DNA from: Owenia fusiformis
Lineage: Eukaryota > Annelida > Polychaeta > Sabellida > Oweniidae
Direction of reading: 5' to 3'
Assembly (NCBI GenBank): GCA_903813345.2
Contig: CAIIXF020000008.1
Span: 1,747,341 to 1,811,340 of the forward strand
Length of the DNA stretch: 64,000 bases
The first letter of the stretch is position 1. Each line of letters starts with the position of its first letter. Under the pieces are notes generated by a model. That model had not been told where the DNA came from, made no database searches, and was given only the letters and a program-made list of their open reading frames with translations. Shown here piece after piece: positions 38,301 through 44,215 of the stretch. Both the position numbers and the translations under genes were made by a program.

Positions 38301-40187
38301 GTATAATGTACATGTACTGAGCAGTTGCAAATTTAGAAATTGTGCCATGTCCACAAATCTGAATTCTCAAAAAACAGAATTCTACAAGCAGAAGCATTGG
38401 CCATAGCTGCAAACGTGAAGCTCACAACAACATGTATAACGAGGCATTAACATGCAAAATGTCACCACCTGTCATTTCTTACAAACACCGAATGCCAACC
38501 ACTTTACAATTAATACCGAATGCTGAACACCATCCACAAAAATGTTGGAGATCAAAACAATATGTCACCACTTGTGGTGGTGACATAAAAACACATGCCA
38601 AGTATATTCTTCCAACCTTTGCTACTTGGATAATTTCTGGGATGTTTAGATATGCAGCCACTGGTGGCAAACCAGCACCTATCTGGTAGGCCTCATCAGC
38701 CTTCAAACGATGCATAAGTTTACGATCTTGTTCGGAATACACAGCAACTGTTCTTATGCCCATCTCTGTGCAAGCTCTGAACACTCTTATGGCTATCTCA
38801 CCTATACAGTAATAGTGCATTATTTTAGGACTATGCATGATTTAATTTGTGGGAGGAGGGGAAGCAAGGGTATGGTTGCGTCAGATACTTATGTTCGTGC
38901 GTAGCACACAAATGTTTGGAAAAGTAAATTTTTATGTGTTTTGAGCTGTGGGTCAGTTTATTAGATATGACCTGATATATATATTATCATGTGTAAACTA
39001 TGAACTAAGCCTATGAATAGCTTAATTCAAACATAACACACAAAAACACACTCCAAAACAATTGTGCTAGCACAAACACAGTATGTGAGAAAACCATAGC
39101 CAAAGCTTGGGACTAGAGTTGGTCACCTCACCCGAGGTGTTGCCCTTTCCAGATTTTATGGAATAATTTTCACAGGAAGTTTATAGAAACTAAGCTTGAA
39201 AGCAAATGAAATATCGAAGATCCATCAGGTGATTTCTAATTCTATAATCAGTATGTAACAATCATATACCATTCATTTTCCTTCATGAAAATCATTCCAT
39301 AAAAGCAAGGCTCGATTAGTCACCTAATCTTCACAATACCTTGGCAACTCGTATAATTTCTGGAATACTGAGATACGCTGCCACAGGAGGTAGTCCCTTC
39401 CCAATAAGATATGCTTCATCTGCTTTGAGACGATGCATATGCATCTGATCCTGCTCGGAGTATATGGCCACGGTCTTGATATTCATTTCTGTACACGCTC
39501 TAAATACCCTTATAGCAATTTCACCTAAAGGAATAATCGGCACATGCATGCAGGACGTGAAATGATAATGAAATCATCAGGTCATTAGGATTACAATATA
39601 CATGTAGTCAAATATATGGGAAAGTTCATGAAGATGCCGTTTAACTTTTAACCAAATGAAGATGAGATAACAATAAAAAAAAAAAATGTATAATTGTAAC
39701 TAACTTAACTTAGTTTTTAATGGAAAAAGATTCAATATGCAATAAAATTTAAAGGAAAGGACCATCTAGTTTTATATCAAGTCCCTTTCACAGGGCAATA
39801 TTGAGTTATGTATCTAATAGGAGGGAGACACATGGACCTGATGCAAGACTTAAGTATAATGCTGGGTGGTCAAAAAGTAGGTTTACATTTACAGTTTACA
39901 GATTGTTGTATAAACCTACATTTTTGGCAACCCTGTATAATATTCACATTCATATAAAGCGACAATGCCACATACCTCTGTTAGCGACTAACAATTTCTT
40001 TATTGGTTTAACATCCCCATGCTGTCCAGATTTATATCGCAACTGCCATAGTCCTGGGGCGGCTGTGCGACACTGCAGTGCATTTTGGGATATCTGAGAG
40101 GTGGCACTCCGTAACTGATGAACTCGGGAGGCAAGATGTAGTACCTTCATTTTGACACTAGGTGGAGCTTTTTATTGTGTGTGTAGC
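11126..40187 (-). CDS. PC: Pyruvate carboxylase, mitochondrial (18 coding exons, complete)
   Basis: PC carboxylates pyruvate to oxaloacetate using ATP, bicarbonate and biotin in the mitochondrial matrix. The exons give 1192 residues from ATG at 40150 to TAG at 11126; mammalian PC has 1178. Order: a basic, acid-poor N-terminus fitting a mitochondrial presequence; biotin carboxylase from [12 protein letters not shown] (ATP loop [12 protein letters not shown], then [11 protein letters not shown]); carboxyltransferase ([15 protein letters not shown], Asp581/Asp586; ILCIK, whose Lys755 matches the carboxylated lysine; HIHTHDT, His785 and His787 as metal ligands); and the biotin domain with SAMKM, biotin on Lys1158. 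All 17 junctions are GT-AG and in phase. A TTTCAG acceptor at 40188 shows that the ATG exon is not the first transcribed exon. Residues 59-120 are encoded twice (exons 2a and 2b). Confidence 0.97.
11860..12000 (-). CDS. PC: PC exon 17
   Basis: Residues 1064-1110: [35 protein letters not shown] and TAMK. The intron upstream contains the hAT element. Confidence 0.95.
12374..14621. mobile_element. Non-autonomous hAT-type transposon in PC intron 16
   Basis: A 2248-bp element with termini TAGGGGTGGGACG and CGTCCCACCCCTA, flanked by the 8-bp direct repeat GTATAAGC (12366-12373 and 14622-14629). Eight-base duplications and AGGGGTGGG-type termini are typical of hAT elements. The subterminal regions carry several copies of GTTCCG/CGGAAC motifs. 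Inside is a perfect 24-bp inverted repeat (12922-12945 and 12999-13022). No catalytic domain ORF remains, only a short BED-like fragment. Confidence 0.88.
14427..14530 (+). pseudogene. Remnant first exon of a hAT (BED-finger) transposase
   Basis: Near the right end of the hAT element, an ATG opens a frame of about 34 codons. It begins [15 protein letters not shown] and includes [11 protein letters not shown], resembling the start of ZBED/hAT BED-finger proteins. It runs into GGTAAG, a possible donor, and then directly into the terminal repeat. Everything downstream appears deleted. This rests on a short motif. Confidence 0.5.
14709..14957 (-). CDS. PC: PC exon 16
   Basis: Residues 981-1063: [35 protein letters not shown] and [12 protein letters not shown]. 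Confidence 0.95.
15234..15413 (-). CDS. PC: PC exon 15
   Basis: Residues 921-980: [37 protein letters not shown] and [12 protein letters not shown]. 60 codons, phase 0 at both ends. Confidence 0.95.
15793..16037 (-). CDS. PC: PC exon 14
   Basis: Residues 839-920: [39 protein letters not shown] and [20 protein letters not shown]. Confidence 0.95.
16330..16579 (-). CDS. PC: PC exon 13
   Basis: Residues 756-838: [11 protein letters not shown], the metal-binding [11 protein letters not shown], and [19 protein letters not shown]. Confidence 0.95.
16666..17130. repeat. Dispersed repeat in PC intron 12
   Basis: Begins near TAGATAACGGCAACTCCGC, includes a GGAC/GACTGACGGACGGACGG microsatellite near 17050-17090, and ends at TTCGTTCGTTGGGATAATT. 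The left 50 bp recur in inverted orientation at 48324-48374. This looks like an old transposon-derived repeat; the class is not assigned. Confidence 0.55.
17414..17547 (-). CDS. PC: PC exon 12
   Basis: Residues 711-755: [20 protein letters not shown] and [16 protein letters not shown]. The final lysine is the position carboxylated in known PC enzymes. Confidence 0.95.
17859..17965 (-). CDS. PC: PC exon 11
   Basis: Residues 675-710: [20 protein letters not shown], then [14 protein letters not shown]. The acceptor CTTCAG joins the two bases left by exon 10 to restore lysine. Confidence 0.94.
18520..19474 (-). repeat. 37-bp minisatellite made of PC exon-10 end plus splice donor
   Basis: About 26 tandem units lie in intron 10, directly against exon 10. 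On the PC strand each unit reads CCTGATAATGTTGTACATAA followed by GTAAGTTACCC and ATAC/TAC, that is, the codons for PDNVVHK and the real 5' splice site. About 14 units keep GTAAGT. Others have GGATGT, GGGTGT or ATAAGT in its place, and the GGATGT units cluster in the middle. Units near 18560-18640 and 19450 are truncated. Confidence 0.93.
19475..19631 (-). CDS. PC: PC exon 10
   Basis: Residues 623-674: [19 protein letters not shown] and [18 protein letters not shown], ending YPDNVVH plus two bases of a lysine codon. The last 25 or so coding bases together with the donor GTAAGT are the unit of the minisatellite in the next intron. Confidence 0.94.
19978..20202 (-). CDS. PC: PC exon 9
   Basis: Residues 548-622: start of the carboxyltransferase barrel, with [20 protein letters not shown] and [17 protein letters not shown]. 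Intron 8 upstream (20203-22381) holds nothing recognised beyond one small inverted repeat. Confidence 0.95.
21414..21480. mobile_element. Miniature inverted-repeat element in PC intron 8
   Basis: Starts TACAGGGTCTCCATAAAGTC and ends GACTTTATGGACATCCAGTA, complementary over about 24 bp with four mismatches. The ends resemble those of the other small mariner-like elements here. Confidence 0.45.
22382..22616 (-). CDS. PC: PC exon 8
   Basis: Residues 470-547, the linker (allosteric region) before the carboxyltransferase: [28 protein letters not shown] and [20 protein letters not shown]. Confidence 0.95.
22790..23135 (-). CDS. PC: PC exon 7
   Basis: Residues 354-469, the end of the biotin carboxylase domain: [40 protein letters not shown] and [14 protein letters not shown]. 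Confidence 0.95.
23306..23576 (-). CDS. PC: PC exon 6
   Basis: Residues 264-353: [31 protein letters not shown] and the catalytic [15 protein letters not shown]. Ends two bases into a codon before GTATG. Confidence 0.95.
23817..23934 (-). CDS. PC: PC exon 5
   Basis: Residues 225-263: [18 protein letters not shown], then [18 protein letters not shown]. Donor GTAAGT. Confidence 0.95.
24077..24222 (-). CDS. PC: PC exon 4
   Basis: Residues 176-224: [17 protein letters not shown] and the ATP-grasp glycine loop [15 protein letters not shown]. Donor GTAAGC. Confidence 0.95.
24477..24642 (-). CDS. PC: PC exon 3
   Basis: Residues 121-175: [17 protein letters not shown] through [17 protein letters not shown]. 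It follows a 14-kb intron. The frame joins exon 2a or 2b equally. Confidence 0.94.
25404..26720 (+). CDS. Intronless 438-aa coiled-coil protein nested in a PC intron
   Basis: An uninterrupted ORF lies on the strand opposite PC inside its large intron, with an in-frame TAA 12 bases before the ATG. I do not recognise the family. Residues about 30-260 are rich in Glu, Lys, Leu and Gln, with long stretches fitting coiled coil (around [19 protein letters not shown], then [20 protein letters not shown]). The last 170 residues are Ser/Asp/Glu-rich and probably disordered ([19 protein letters not shown]), ending in a basic tail. No membrane segment or signal peptide is seen. An intact frame of this length in AT-rich DNA is very unlikely by chance. 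A retrogene is one explanation for the lack of introns. Expression is unproven. Confidence 0.75.
   Translation: MYKMMKLRKKVKGQCDVGVQAVLAPGVGDFIHKMQQIINDTTYLMQDNQAMTEYLAHKIKLITDTVDSQDKQITTFNENNDTLKDKLERMILEVDVLEADADDMRKERAKLKAKIDERIQEREDAEKEISWLIEERDTSNKKVQNLTIGIEKLQNNLNVMAKEHDQYEWQLQQMLMAAERRSRKEVNCLLNTIARLRVENHTLKQKKFTAANITEMTGLLATTEAYLRLAEDKEAFQQKIVLLASEKMELKFALKRLQGKFNSLTNSIAAHEMAGCKASISQRELDKMKMVQRSLCVQVNPEDITNDEESTCKSDTELSNISRLRRDDSIGSQDSLVSVSSLGSPRRSRTKLAKVPIDCRMSGLIHNISIIRPTNDTPTDMEGVTQDNDSTILSESENDSFRDDNDVTSGPESEIPRGDMKKGKYGLPIRKVIKPILQ
27829..28247. repeat. Inverted repeat in the LINE 5' region
   Basis: AGGGGAGGCATCAAAAGATC through AAATCTAGTTT (27829-27885) returns inverted at 28191-28247, with few mismatches. 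G-rich runs sit just inside both arms. It could be a separate foldback element or part of the LINE 5' UTR. Confidence 0.7.
28341..29180 (+). CDS. LINE ORF1 protein (279 aa)
   Basis: A Pro/Gln/Ser-rich N-terminus is followed by a short coiled coil ([20 protein letters not shown]) and a domain like the L1-type ORF1 RNA-binding region: [29 protein letters not shown], then [12 protein letters not shown] near the C-terminus. ORF1 proteins bind the element RNA. The frame is intact. Assignment rests on these motifs and on the reverse transcriptase downstream. Confidence 0.75.
   Translation: MATQSQGQTIPVVSSTSQHTSPVIPIPSAFNLRAPTFVPNTQPMQHAPSPQNPSQVGNMQPHPEDLNRPTTIGDLINFQNHFDNMFKSYQAHVENVMQQSLAPLQAKIRALDTENECLKRDVATLQIEVQDLRYASNHNAQYSRRTTIRVLGIPEKDQENCAAEVTEAIVKHNVMPNMTEDDIEIAHRVGVKRATNAKPRHIIVRVKFRATKDEIMARKKALKGTGVLIFEDLSPLNRQLLEAVKNDPETENAWSSNGKIIGKLKTGVIRRFELADFGL
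29330..31040. repeat. Tandem array of about 78-bp units between LINE ORF1 and ORF2
   Basis: About 20 or more units built from GATATGATATTATCTAATAT, GCTACATTAATGGGACTTGA and GTCAAGTGATACTGATTTC, with shorter and rearranged units mixed in. Extremely AT-rich, no ORF. Confidence 0.85.
31340..32848 (+). CDS. LINE ORF2, endonuclease part (interrupted)
   Basis: An APE-type endonuclease domain starts near residue 110: [67 protein letters not shown] and [10 protein letters not shown] are the expected motifs in order. This enzyme nicks target DNA for target-primed reverse transcription. The true start is uncertain. The frame is broken after TNVYK by the insertion at 32850 and resumes at 34323. Confidence 0.85.
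32850..34322. mobile_element. Palindrome-ended element splitting LINE ORF2
   Basis: Ends GTCCCCACCA and TGGTGGGGAC, with AT on each side (32849-32850 and 34321-34322). Removing the 1470-bp element plus one AT restores the ORF2 frame exactly (K-N-N-K at the join), so AT is probably a 2-bp target duplication. The interior has about five to six 162-bp tandem units at 32880-33760 (core GACAAGATTTTAGGACGG) and a GGACAGACAGAC microsatellite near the right end. No ORF. Confidence 0.8.
34323..36023 (+). CDS. LINE ORF2, reverse transcriptase part (interrupted)
   Basis: Continuation of ORF2 after the insertion. Reverse transcriptase motifs: [62 protein letters not shown] and the catalytic FLYADDTN. 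A thumb and a C-terminal domain with [11 protein letters not shown] follow. The 567 codons have no internal stop, so the copy is fairly young apart from the split. Confidence 0.92.
   Translation, partial: NKTITGKKNIANGFNNFFSNVGLNCAKNVGQSNYSPDTFLNKMNRVNNSIFLTPANHTEIVKIITQLSDSAAGPDNFKPIVIKECSEFLGFPIMHVINLSFSSGVFPDKLKFAKVIPIHKKDRTDVFNHYRPISLLSVFSKIFEKCIYIRTFDFLEKQNVFYAHQYGFKKNHSTFMALLKFVETVRLAIDKKKLCLGIMCDLSKAFDTLNHTILLKKLDHYGIRGTALKWFQSYLSDRSQIVEIDDTTSDIANFTCGVPQGTILGPLLFIIYINDIYKCSEKAEMFLYADDTNILFSGDNLDEINSTANKELSIINEWFKCNKLALNPNKTNFIIFKTAQKEIDYSKVNLTMNNVPLERKSVCNFLGTLIDEHLSWKAHINYVETKISKTLGVIHRVKHLLDKKSLKHIYYSLIYSYLNYNLIVWGNVSPSSLNKIHRLQKQFIRIYDTNCKLRDHTAPFFKNANILNIFQIFKVSILTYLFKCIKGTDPTSKNQFSYYFTPNNIIHRHETRQQFKLRSATFRTNIGKYSISKQGPDLWNILPDEVTKCNSIPLFKKKIKSFLINQ
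36762..37997 (+). CDS. mariner transposase with one intron (354 aa)
   Basis: Exons 36762-37457 and 37629-37997 join in phase 0 at AAG|GTAAGA ... TTTTTCAG|GTT. The protein has N-terminal helix-turn-helix segments ([23 protein letters not shown]), the mariner motif WVPHDLT, and a catalytic triad in [14 protein letters not shown] and [13 protein letters not shown]. The last two aspartates are separated by 34 residues, the DD34D pattern of mariner. Length matches the family (about 345). The 171-bp intron contains in-frame stops, so splicing or loss of the insert is needed for a full enzyme. mariner transposases normally lack introns. Confidence 0.88.
38455..38590. mobile_element. Short GTCACCAC palindrome-ended element beside PC exon 2b
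   Basis: Starts AAAATGTCACCACC and ends with the near-palindrome ATGTCACCACTTGTGGTGGTGACAT. It shares both ends, and about 15 bp of flank on each side (GGCATTAACATG..., ...CATGCCAAG), with the element at 42490-43160. Its end lies about 30 bp from the exon 2b 5' splice site. Confidence 0.65.
38617..38801 (-). CDS. PC: PC exon 2b (alternative copy of exon 2)
   Basis: Also exactly 185 bp, between TATAG and the donor GTTGGA, with the same phases. Encodes [14 protein letters not shown], then G-I-R-T-V-A-V, and ends IIQVAK. The frame is open and the identity to 2a is 52/62. Many silent differences suggest an old duplication under protein-level constraint rather than a recent copy or dead exon. Including both copies, or neither, would shift the frame. 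Confidence 0.9.
39118..39335. mobile_element. Foldback element abutting the PC exon 2a splice donor
   Basis: TTTTATGGAATAATTTTCA (39154-39172) pairs with TGAAAATCATTCCATAAAA (39286-39304), and the outer sequences around GGTCACCTCACCCGAG and CTCGATTAGTCACC are also partly complementary. The right end stops within 10 bp of the exon 2a donor at 39339. It lies in the 538-bp spacer between exons 2a and 2b. Confidence 0.6.
39340..39524 (-). CDS. PC: PC exon 2a (one of two alternative copies)
   Basis: 185 bp between CTTTAG and the donor GTATTG. Encodes [14 protein letters not shown] followed by N-I-K-T-V-A-I and ending IIRVAK. Enters in phase 1 and leaves in phase 0. It differs from exon 2b at 10 of 62 residues (73, 75, 79, 85-87, 98, 101, 111, 117). 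Confidence 0.93.
39861..39935. mobile_element. Miniature mariner-like element in PC intron 1
   Basis: GGGTGGTCAAAAAGTAGGTT and the complement of CAGGGTTGCCAAAAATGTAG form the two ends, about 75 bp in total, with a TA on the right. It sits 40 bp from the exon 1 donor. Confidence 0.5.
39976..40187 (-). CDS. PC: PC exon 1 (5' leader and start codon)
   Basis: ATG at 40150-40148. Encodes residues 1-58: an arginine-rich, Ser/Gln-rich presequence, then [12 protein letters not shown], ending one base into a glycine codon before GTATG. On the transcript, a 37-nt leader follows the acceptor ATTTCAG at 40188, implying an upstream non-coding exon. Confidence 0.9.
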
Positions 40188-40275
40188 CTGAAATTATTAA
40201 CATATTTATGGTTAATAAACATTTCAAACATATTGTTATGTCATAGATTATGCAACATAATAAAACACTAAACAC

Positions 40276-40352
40276 AGGGAGCTCAAGGGTCTCGAACTCA
40301 TGACCTCACGGTTAAGGCATCCGCACCTAGCCCAGCGCACTCAACGCTAGAG
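40276..40352 (-). repeat. tRNA-like sequence, probable SINE head or tRNA pseudogene
   Basis: On the minus strand, TAGCGTTGAGTGCG resembles an A box and GAGTTCGAGACC, about 40 bp further, resembles a B box. A convincing cloverleaf with a paired acceptor stem could not be drawn, so this is more likely a tRNA-derived repeat than a working gene. Confidence 0.45.
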
Positions 40353-42489
40353 ACCTTATTTGGTCCTTTCCTTTAGATATTAACATTCATAAACACATTC
40401 ACGCATATAACTAGCTCGACTGTTTTAATTTCTTAATTTTCTTTAAAAAAGTGGAGAAATTTACATTTAATTCTGAGAGTAAACAAATCAACAGGTCAAT
40501 AATGTTACTTCAAAGAAAATCAATTCAGTTTTATTTCTTTTAGTCATCAAAGTCATTGCCCATTGATTAAACTGACACAAGAATGATGTAAAGCTAAAAT
40601 GGGAAATATGAATGCATCCTTATTTGAAGTGTCAGCATTACAGGAAATTTGAGACTGTATACTGTATTACCGTTCAATGGTATAAAATTTAGACATAAAC
40701 ACATTCATGTATAAATACATGTATAATGGTAAGCTCTGTGATCTACTGGTTAAGAAAAAAAATATACAGAAATATATTTATTCAGACATTTTCGGCTAAA
40801 ATTGCAGAAATAAAGACTTCTTTAGTGACGACTGAGTGTGATGGTGCGCTCAGTGTTCAAGTGTTCAGTTATATAAGCATAATAATTAAAGTATAGAATT
40901 TGGTTAAATATGAAATTCATGCACCAAAATACACAATGTGAATATATTCCTATCTTAATGATTGTACACTTCTTGCATTATTAACTAGATTTGATACTTG
41001 CTACGTTAATAGTAATTACATGTGATCGATTAATAGTTTCCTTAATAAAGCCTGGCTTGTTAAGCACTTAATATGGTCAATGACAAAAATTAAGGATAAT
41101 TCCTTTAGTGCTTTCTTGCGTTTCATTAGAAGAAGGGAAATCCTCGAGAAAGCTAAGTGACAGAGACAGCTAGAAATGATAATATCTAAAATCTATATAT
41201 TAACTGTTGAAAGACACTGGTCCAAAAGAATCAAATGTGAGAATTAGCAGTTCTTATTTCGACAATTAGAATAATGCATGTCCGTATCCATCCTTTTCAA
41301 CTCTGCTCTGTTCACATATCGGTTGAAAATTATTTAGAATCAGTATGAAAATGCAATATTCACTAGTCCTGGCCTCTTTTCCATAAAATGCAATTACTAC
41401 ATGTAGTCATATTAACTTATAATTCAAATGTCAATGTGTGCTTCAGGTATCCAACCAGCCTTACATATTACAAGATCACATATTCAAATGAAAATATCAT
41501 ATCAATTCAAGTACTAGTTACTTACCAAGCACTGCAATGTGAAGCCTATTATTTTGATGTGATATAAAATCAATATGTCTAAGATAGGCCCATGTAACAA
41601 TTCTCCCTACACTTCTATATTGGAGAGTATAGACCATGAGATGATTTTTTTCACTGACATTTGAGCAGACTATCAACATATAAAAATTCCAAGATGATTT
41701 TGCCAAGATGTACAAGGCACAGAGATCTATCCCCTCACATACTCTAGATCTTAAAAAGTCAGACCTGAATAAAAGAAAGAAAGGGTATAAAAAGTCTTCA
41801 TAAAAATAGATAATCCATGAACATAGGATAAAACAATAAAAATGAATTAAAAATATCAACATACCGTAGTATCATTATATTGAGATGAAACTACTCCATC
41901 TTGTCAATGATTCAAAAAGATGAATATTTTTCAACTGGTCTGGGTTATAGTTACACATGTAGCATAAGATTTGAAAGATGTTTGATTACTGTGAGATGAG
42001 TGAAATGAGTACCTCTCAACCATGTCATTAACACTGTAAACAAACAAAATAAAAACTAAGATAAAGGTGAATATGATATTTGAACAATTTAAACCACTGT
42101 GGTTCATAAAGTAAAAATGGAAAGAACAGATTTAGATAGCATTTTCACCTTATCTGACATGTTGATATTATACATATAATAAAAAAGCAGAATAGCAGAT
42201 TATAGACCTCCATTGCACTATAGGGTAATTTGATGAGTTTATTGAATGAGTTTGCCATATATTTGAAATATGGATTTTGATATTATGCATAATTGATGCA
42301 GAGGTGTTCCCTCAACGGTATAAAAAATATTTATATTAAACCTTGAATATGCAATAATAAACTTCAGATTTAGACCCCTTCAAAGTTTGACAAAAATGAC
42401 CCATACTTTTGCCTGTTGCCTTATACATAACACTAAAGCTACTCTCTAAAATTGCACTGCCTGAAACTTCAAAAAAAATAAAATAAACA

Positions 42490-43160
42490 AGGCATTAACA
42501 TGACAAAATGTCACCACTTAGTTGCTCACAATATTATTAGTTCAATCTTAAGTCAGATTTGAATTTCTGAGAACTTGTTGATGATTTTGAAAAAAAATTG
42601 GTCAATTTGAAGCAAGTTGAAAAAAGACCTTTTTTGAACCTGAGAAGGTCATTGAAGGTGAAATCTCAAATCTAAAGTCAGATATAAACTTCTGAGAACT
42701 TGTAGATGATTTTGAAAACACAATTGCATAGGTCAATTTAAAGCAAGTTGATGAAAAAAGACCTTTTTGACCTTGAGAAGGCCATTGAAGGTCAAATCTT
42801 TTTTGACCTTGAGAATGTCACTGAAGGTCAAATCTATAGTCAGATTTGAACTACTGATAACTTATGATTTTGAAAAAAATTGGTAAATTTGAAGCAAGTT
42901 GAAAAAAGACTTTATGACATTTTTGACCTTGAGAAGGTCAAATCTAAAATCAGATTTGAACTTCTGAAAACTTGAAGATGATTTTGAAAAAAAACTGAAG
43001 TCGGTCTAAACAGTATTTGTTAAAGTTATTGGAAGTTTTAAGAATGTGTTACAGACGCCAAGATTTGATACAGATGCCAGCCGCCGCCACAAAAAATGAA
43101 GACCATAACAATATGTCACCACTTTTTGGTGGTGACATAAAAAACAACATGCCAAAGTCT
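42490..43160. mobile_element. GTCACCAC palindrome-ended element with internal repeats
   Basis: Left end GGCATTAACATGACAAAATG then TCACCACTT; right end ATATGTCACCACTTTTTGGTGGTGACAT then AAAAAACAACATGCC. The interior has four diverged copies of a unit including CAGATTTGAACTTCTGA and GACCTTGAGAAGGTCA. Same end architecture as 38455-38590 and 32850-34322. Confidence 0.65.
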
Positions 43161-43589
43161 ATACAAGTCTGAGTGGAATTTTACCATAACAAGTAAATAT
43201 CAATGTAACATTACAAAGTCTAATCTCAATGAGTGCATTTTACACCATAACACACATCTGATAGAGACTTTAACCTTAGAGAGCAAAGTTTGAAATTTTC
43301 AAACATCTTCTACAAACAATATCAGTCTATTAGTACTAGATAATGGATGAGCACATGTAATAAACATAGTGTACTATCCCTGGTTGTTGACCTTGTTTGT
43401 TTACTAGTTAGACATTTTCAAAGGTCAAGATCAGCAATAAGCCAAAGTACAATATGAATGTACTCTTTGATACAAGCCAAAATTTTGCTCACTTGTGAAC
43501 AATCATAATGAATGAGTGATGTCCCCAGGATTGAAGAAAGTGGAAGCAGCACCCACCTGAGATTTTAAAACAGGGTTGCACCCACCTGA

Positions 43590-43700
43590 AAATCCATTTG
43601 CACCCACTTGAAAATGAGAAAAATCATGTAAAATGGGCATAATTTGACCAATTTGGTCTGAAATGAGAAAATGAGAATTTTGCACCAACTTGAGAAAAAA
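43590..43700. repeat. Dispersed repeat, inverted partner near 46040-46110
   Basis: The stretch from GCACCCACTTGAAAATGAG to GAGAATTTTGCACCAAC is matched in inverted orientation by AGGTGGGTGCAAAATTCTCA and the following bases near 46055. Class unknown. Confidence 0.5.
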
Positions 43701-43769
43701 TCCTGTGGATGGAGAACACTGTGAAGGTTCAGGAAAGGTGTTTGCACTTTACCTACTACAGCTGACAAA

Positions 43770-44215
43770 ATGATATTTTTTATATCACAGATGATATCAT
43801 ATATCATGGTTGATATCTTATAAAACACAGTTGATATCTTATTTATCACAGCTGCTATCTTATAATATTACAGCAGCTGGTTTCTCATATATCACAGCTG
43901 ATATCCAAGATTATAACAGCAGATATATTTCATATCACAGCTGATTTCTTATAGATTACAGCTGATACCTTATATATCACAGCTGATACCTTACATATCA
44001 TAACTGATTTCTTAATTATCACAGCTGATAACTTAAATATCACATATGATATATATCACAGCTGATTTCTTACAAATCCCACTTAGCTTACAGATCACAG
44101 CTGATATCTTAAATATCACAGCTGATACCTTAAATATCACAGCTGATATCTTAAATATCACAACTGATTTCTTATACGTATATCATACCTGATACCTCAC
44201 AGATCACAGCTGATA
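43770..44215. repeat. AT-rich 21-bp tandem repeat
   Basis: Roughly 20 degenerate copies of AAATATCACAGCTGATACCTT and variants, each carrying the PvuII-like CAGCTG palindrome or a one-base variant of it. Confidence 0.8.

Larger units (their letters stand above)
27454..38301. mobile_element. mariner transposon, left end split by a LINE
   Basis: Outer ends begin CAGGGTGATCCAGAAGTA on both sides, inverted, each flanked by TA (27452-27453, 38302-38303). The right terminal repeat is continuous for about 190 bp (38113-38301). The left one is in two pieces: its outer 82 bp at 27454-27535 and its inner 108 bp at 36421-36528, with 8.9 kb between. Rejoined, the element is about 2 kb and encodes the transposase at 36762-37997. 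Confidence 0.88.

Noticed and set aside
38617-38801. Exon 2b as a dead duplicate
   Set aside because: It keeps an open frame, identical length and phases, splice sites and mostly silent differences from 2a, which is unlike a decaying copy.
40276-40352. Functional tRNA gene
   Set aside because: A- and B-box-like words are present, but no complete cloverleaf or acceptor stem could be drawn; kept only as a tRNA-like repeat.
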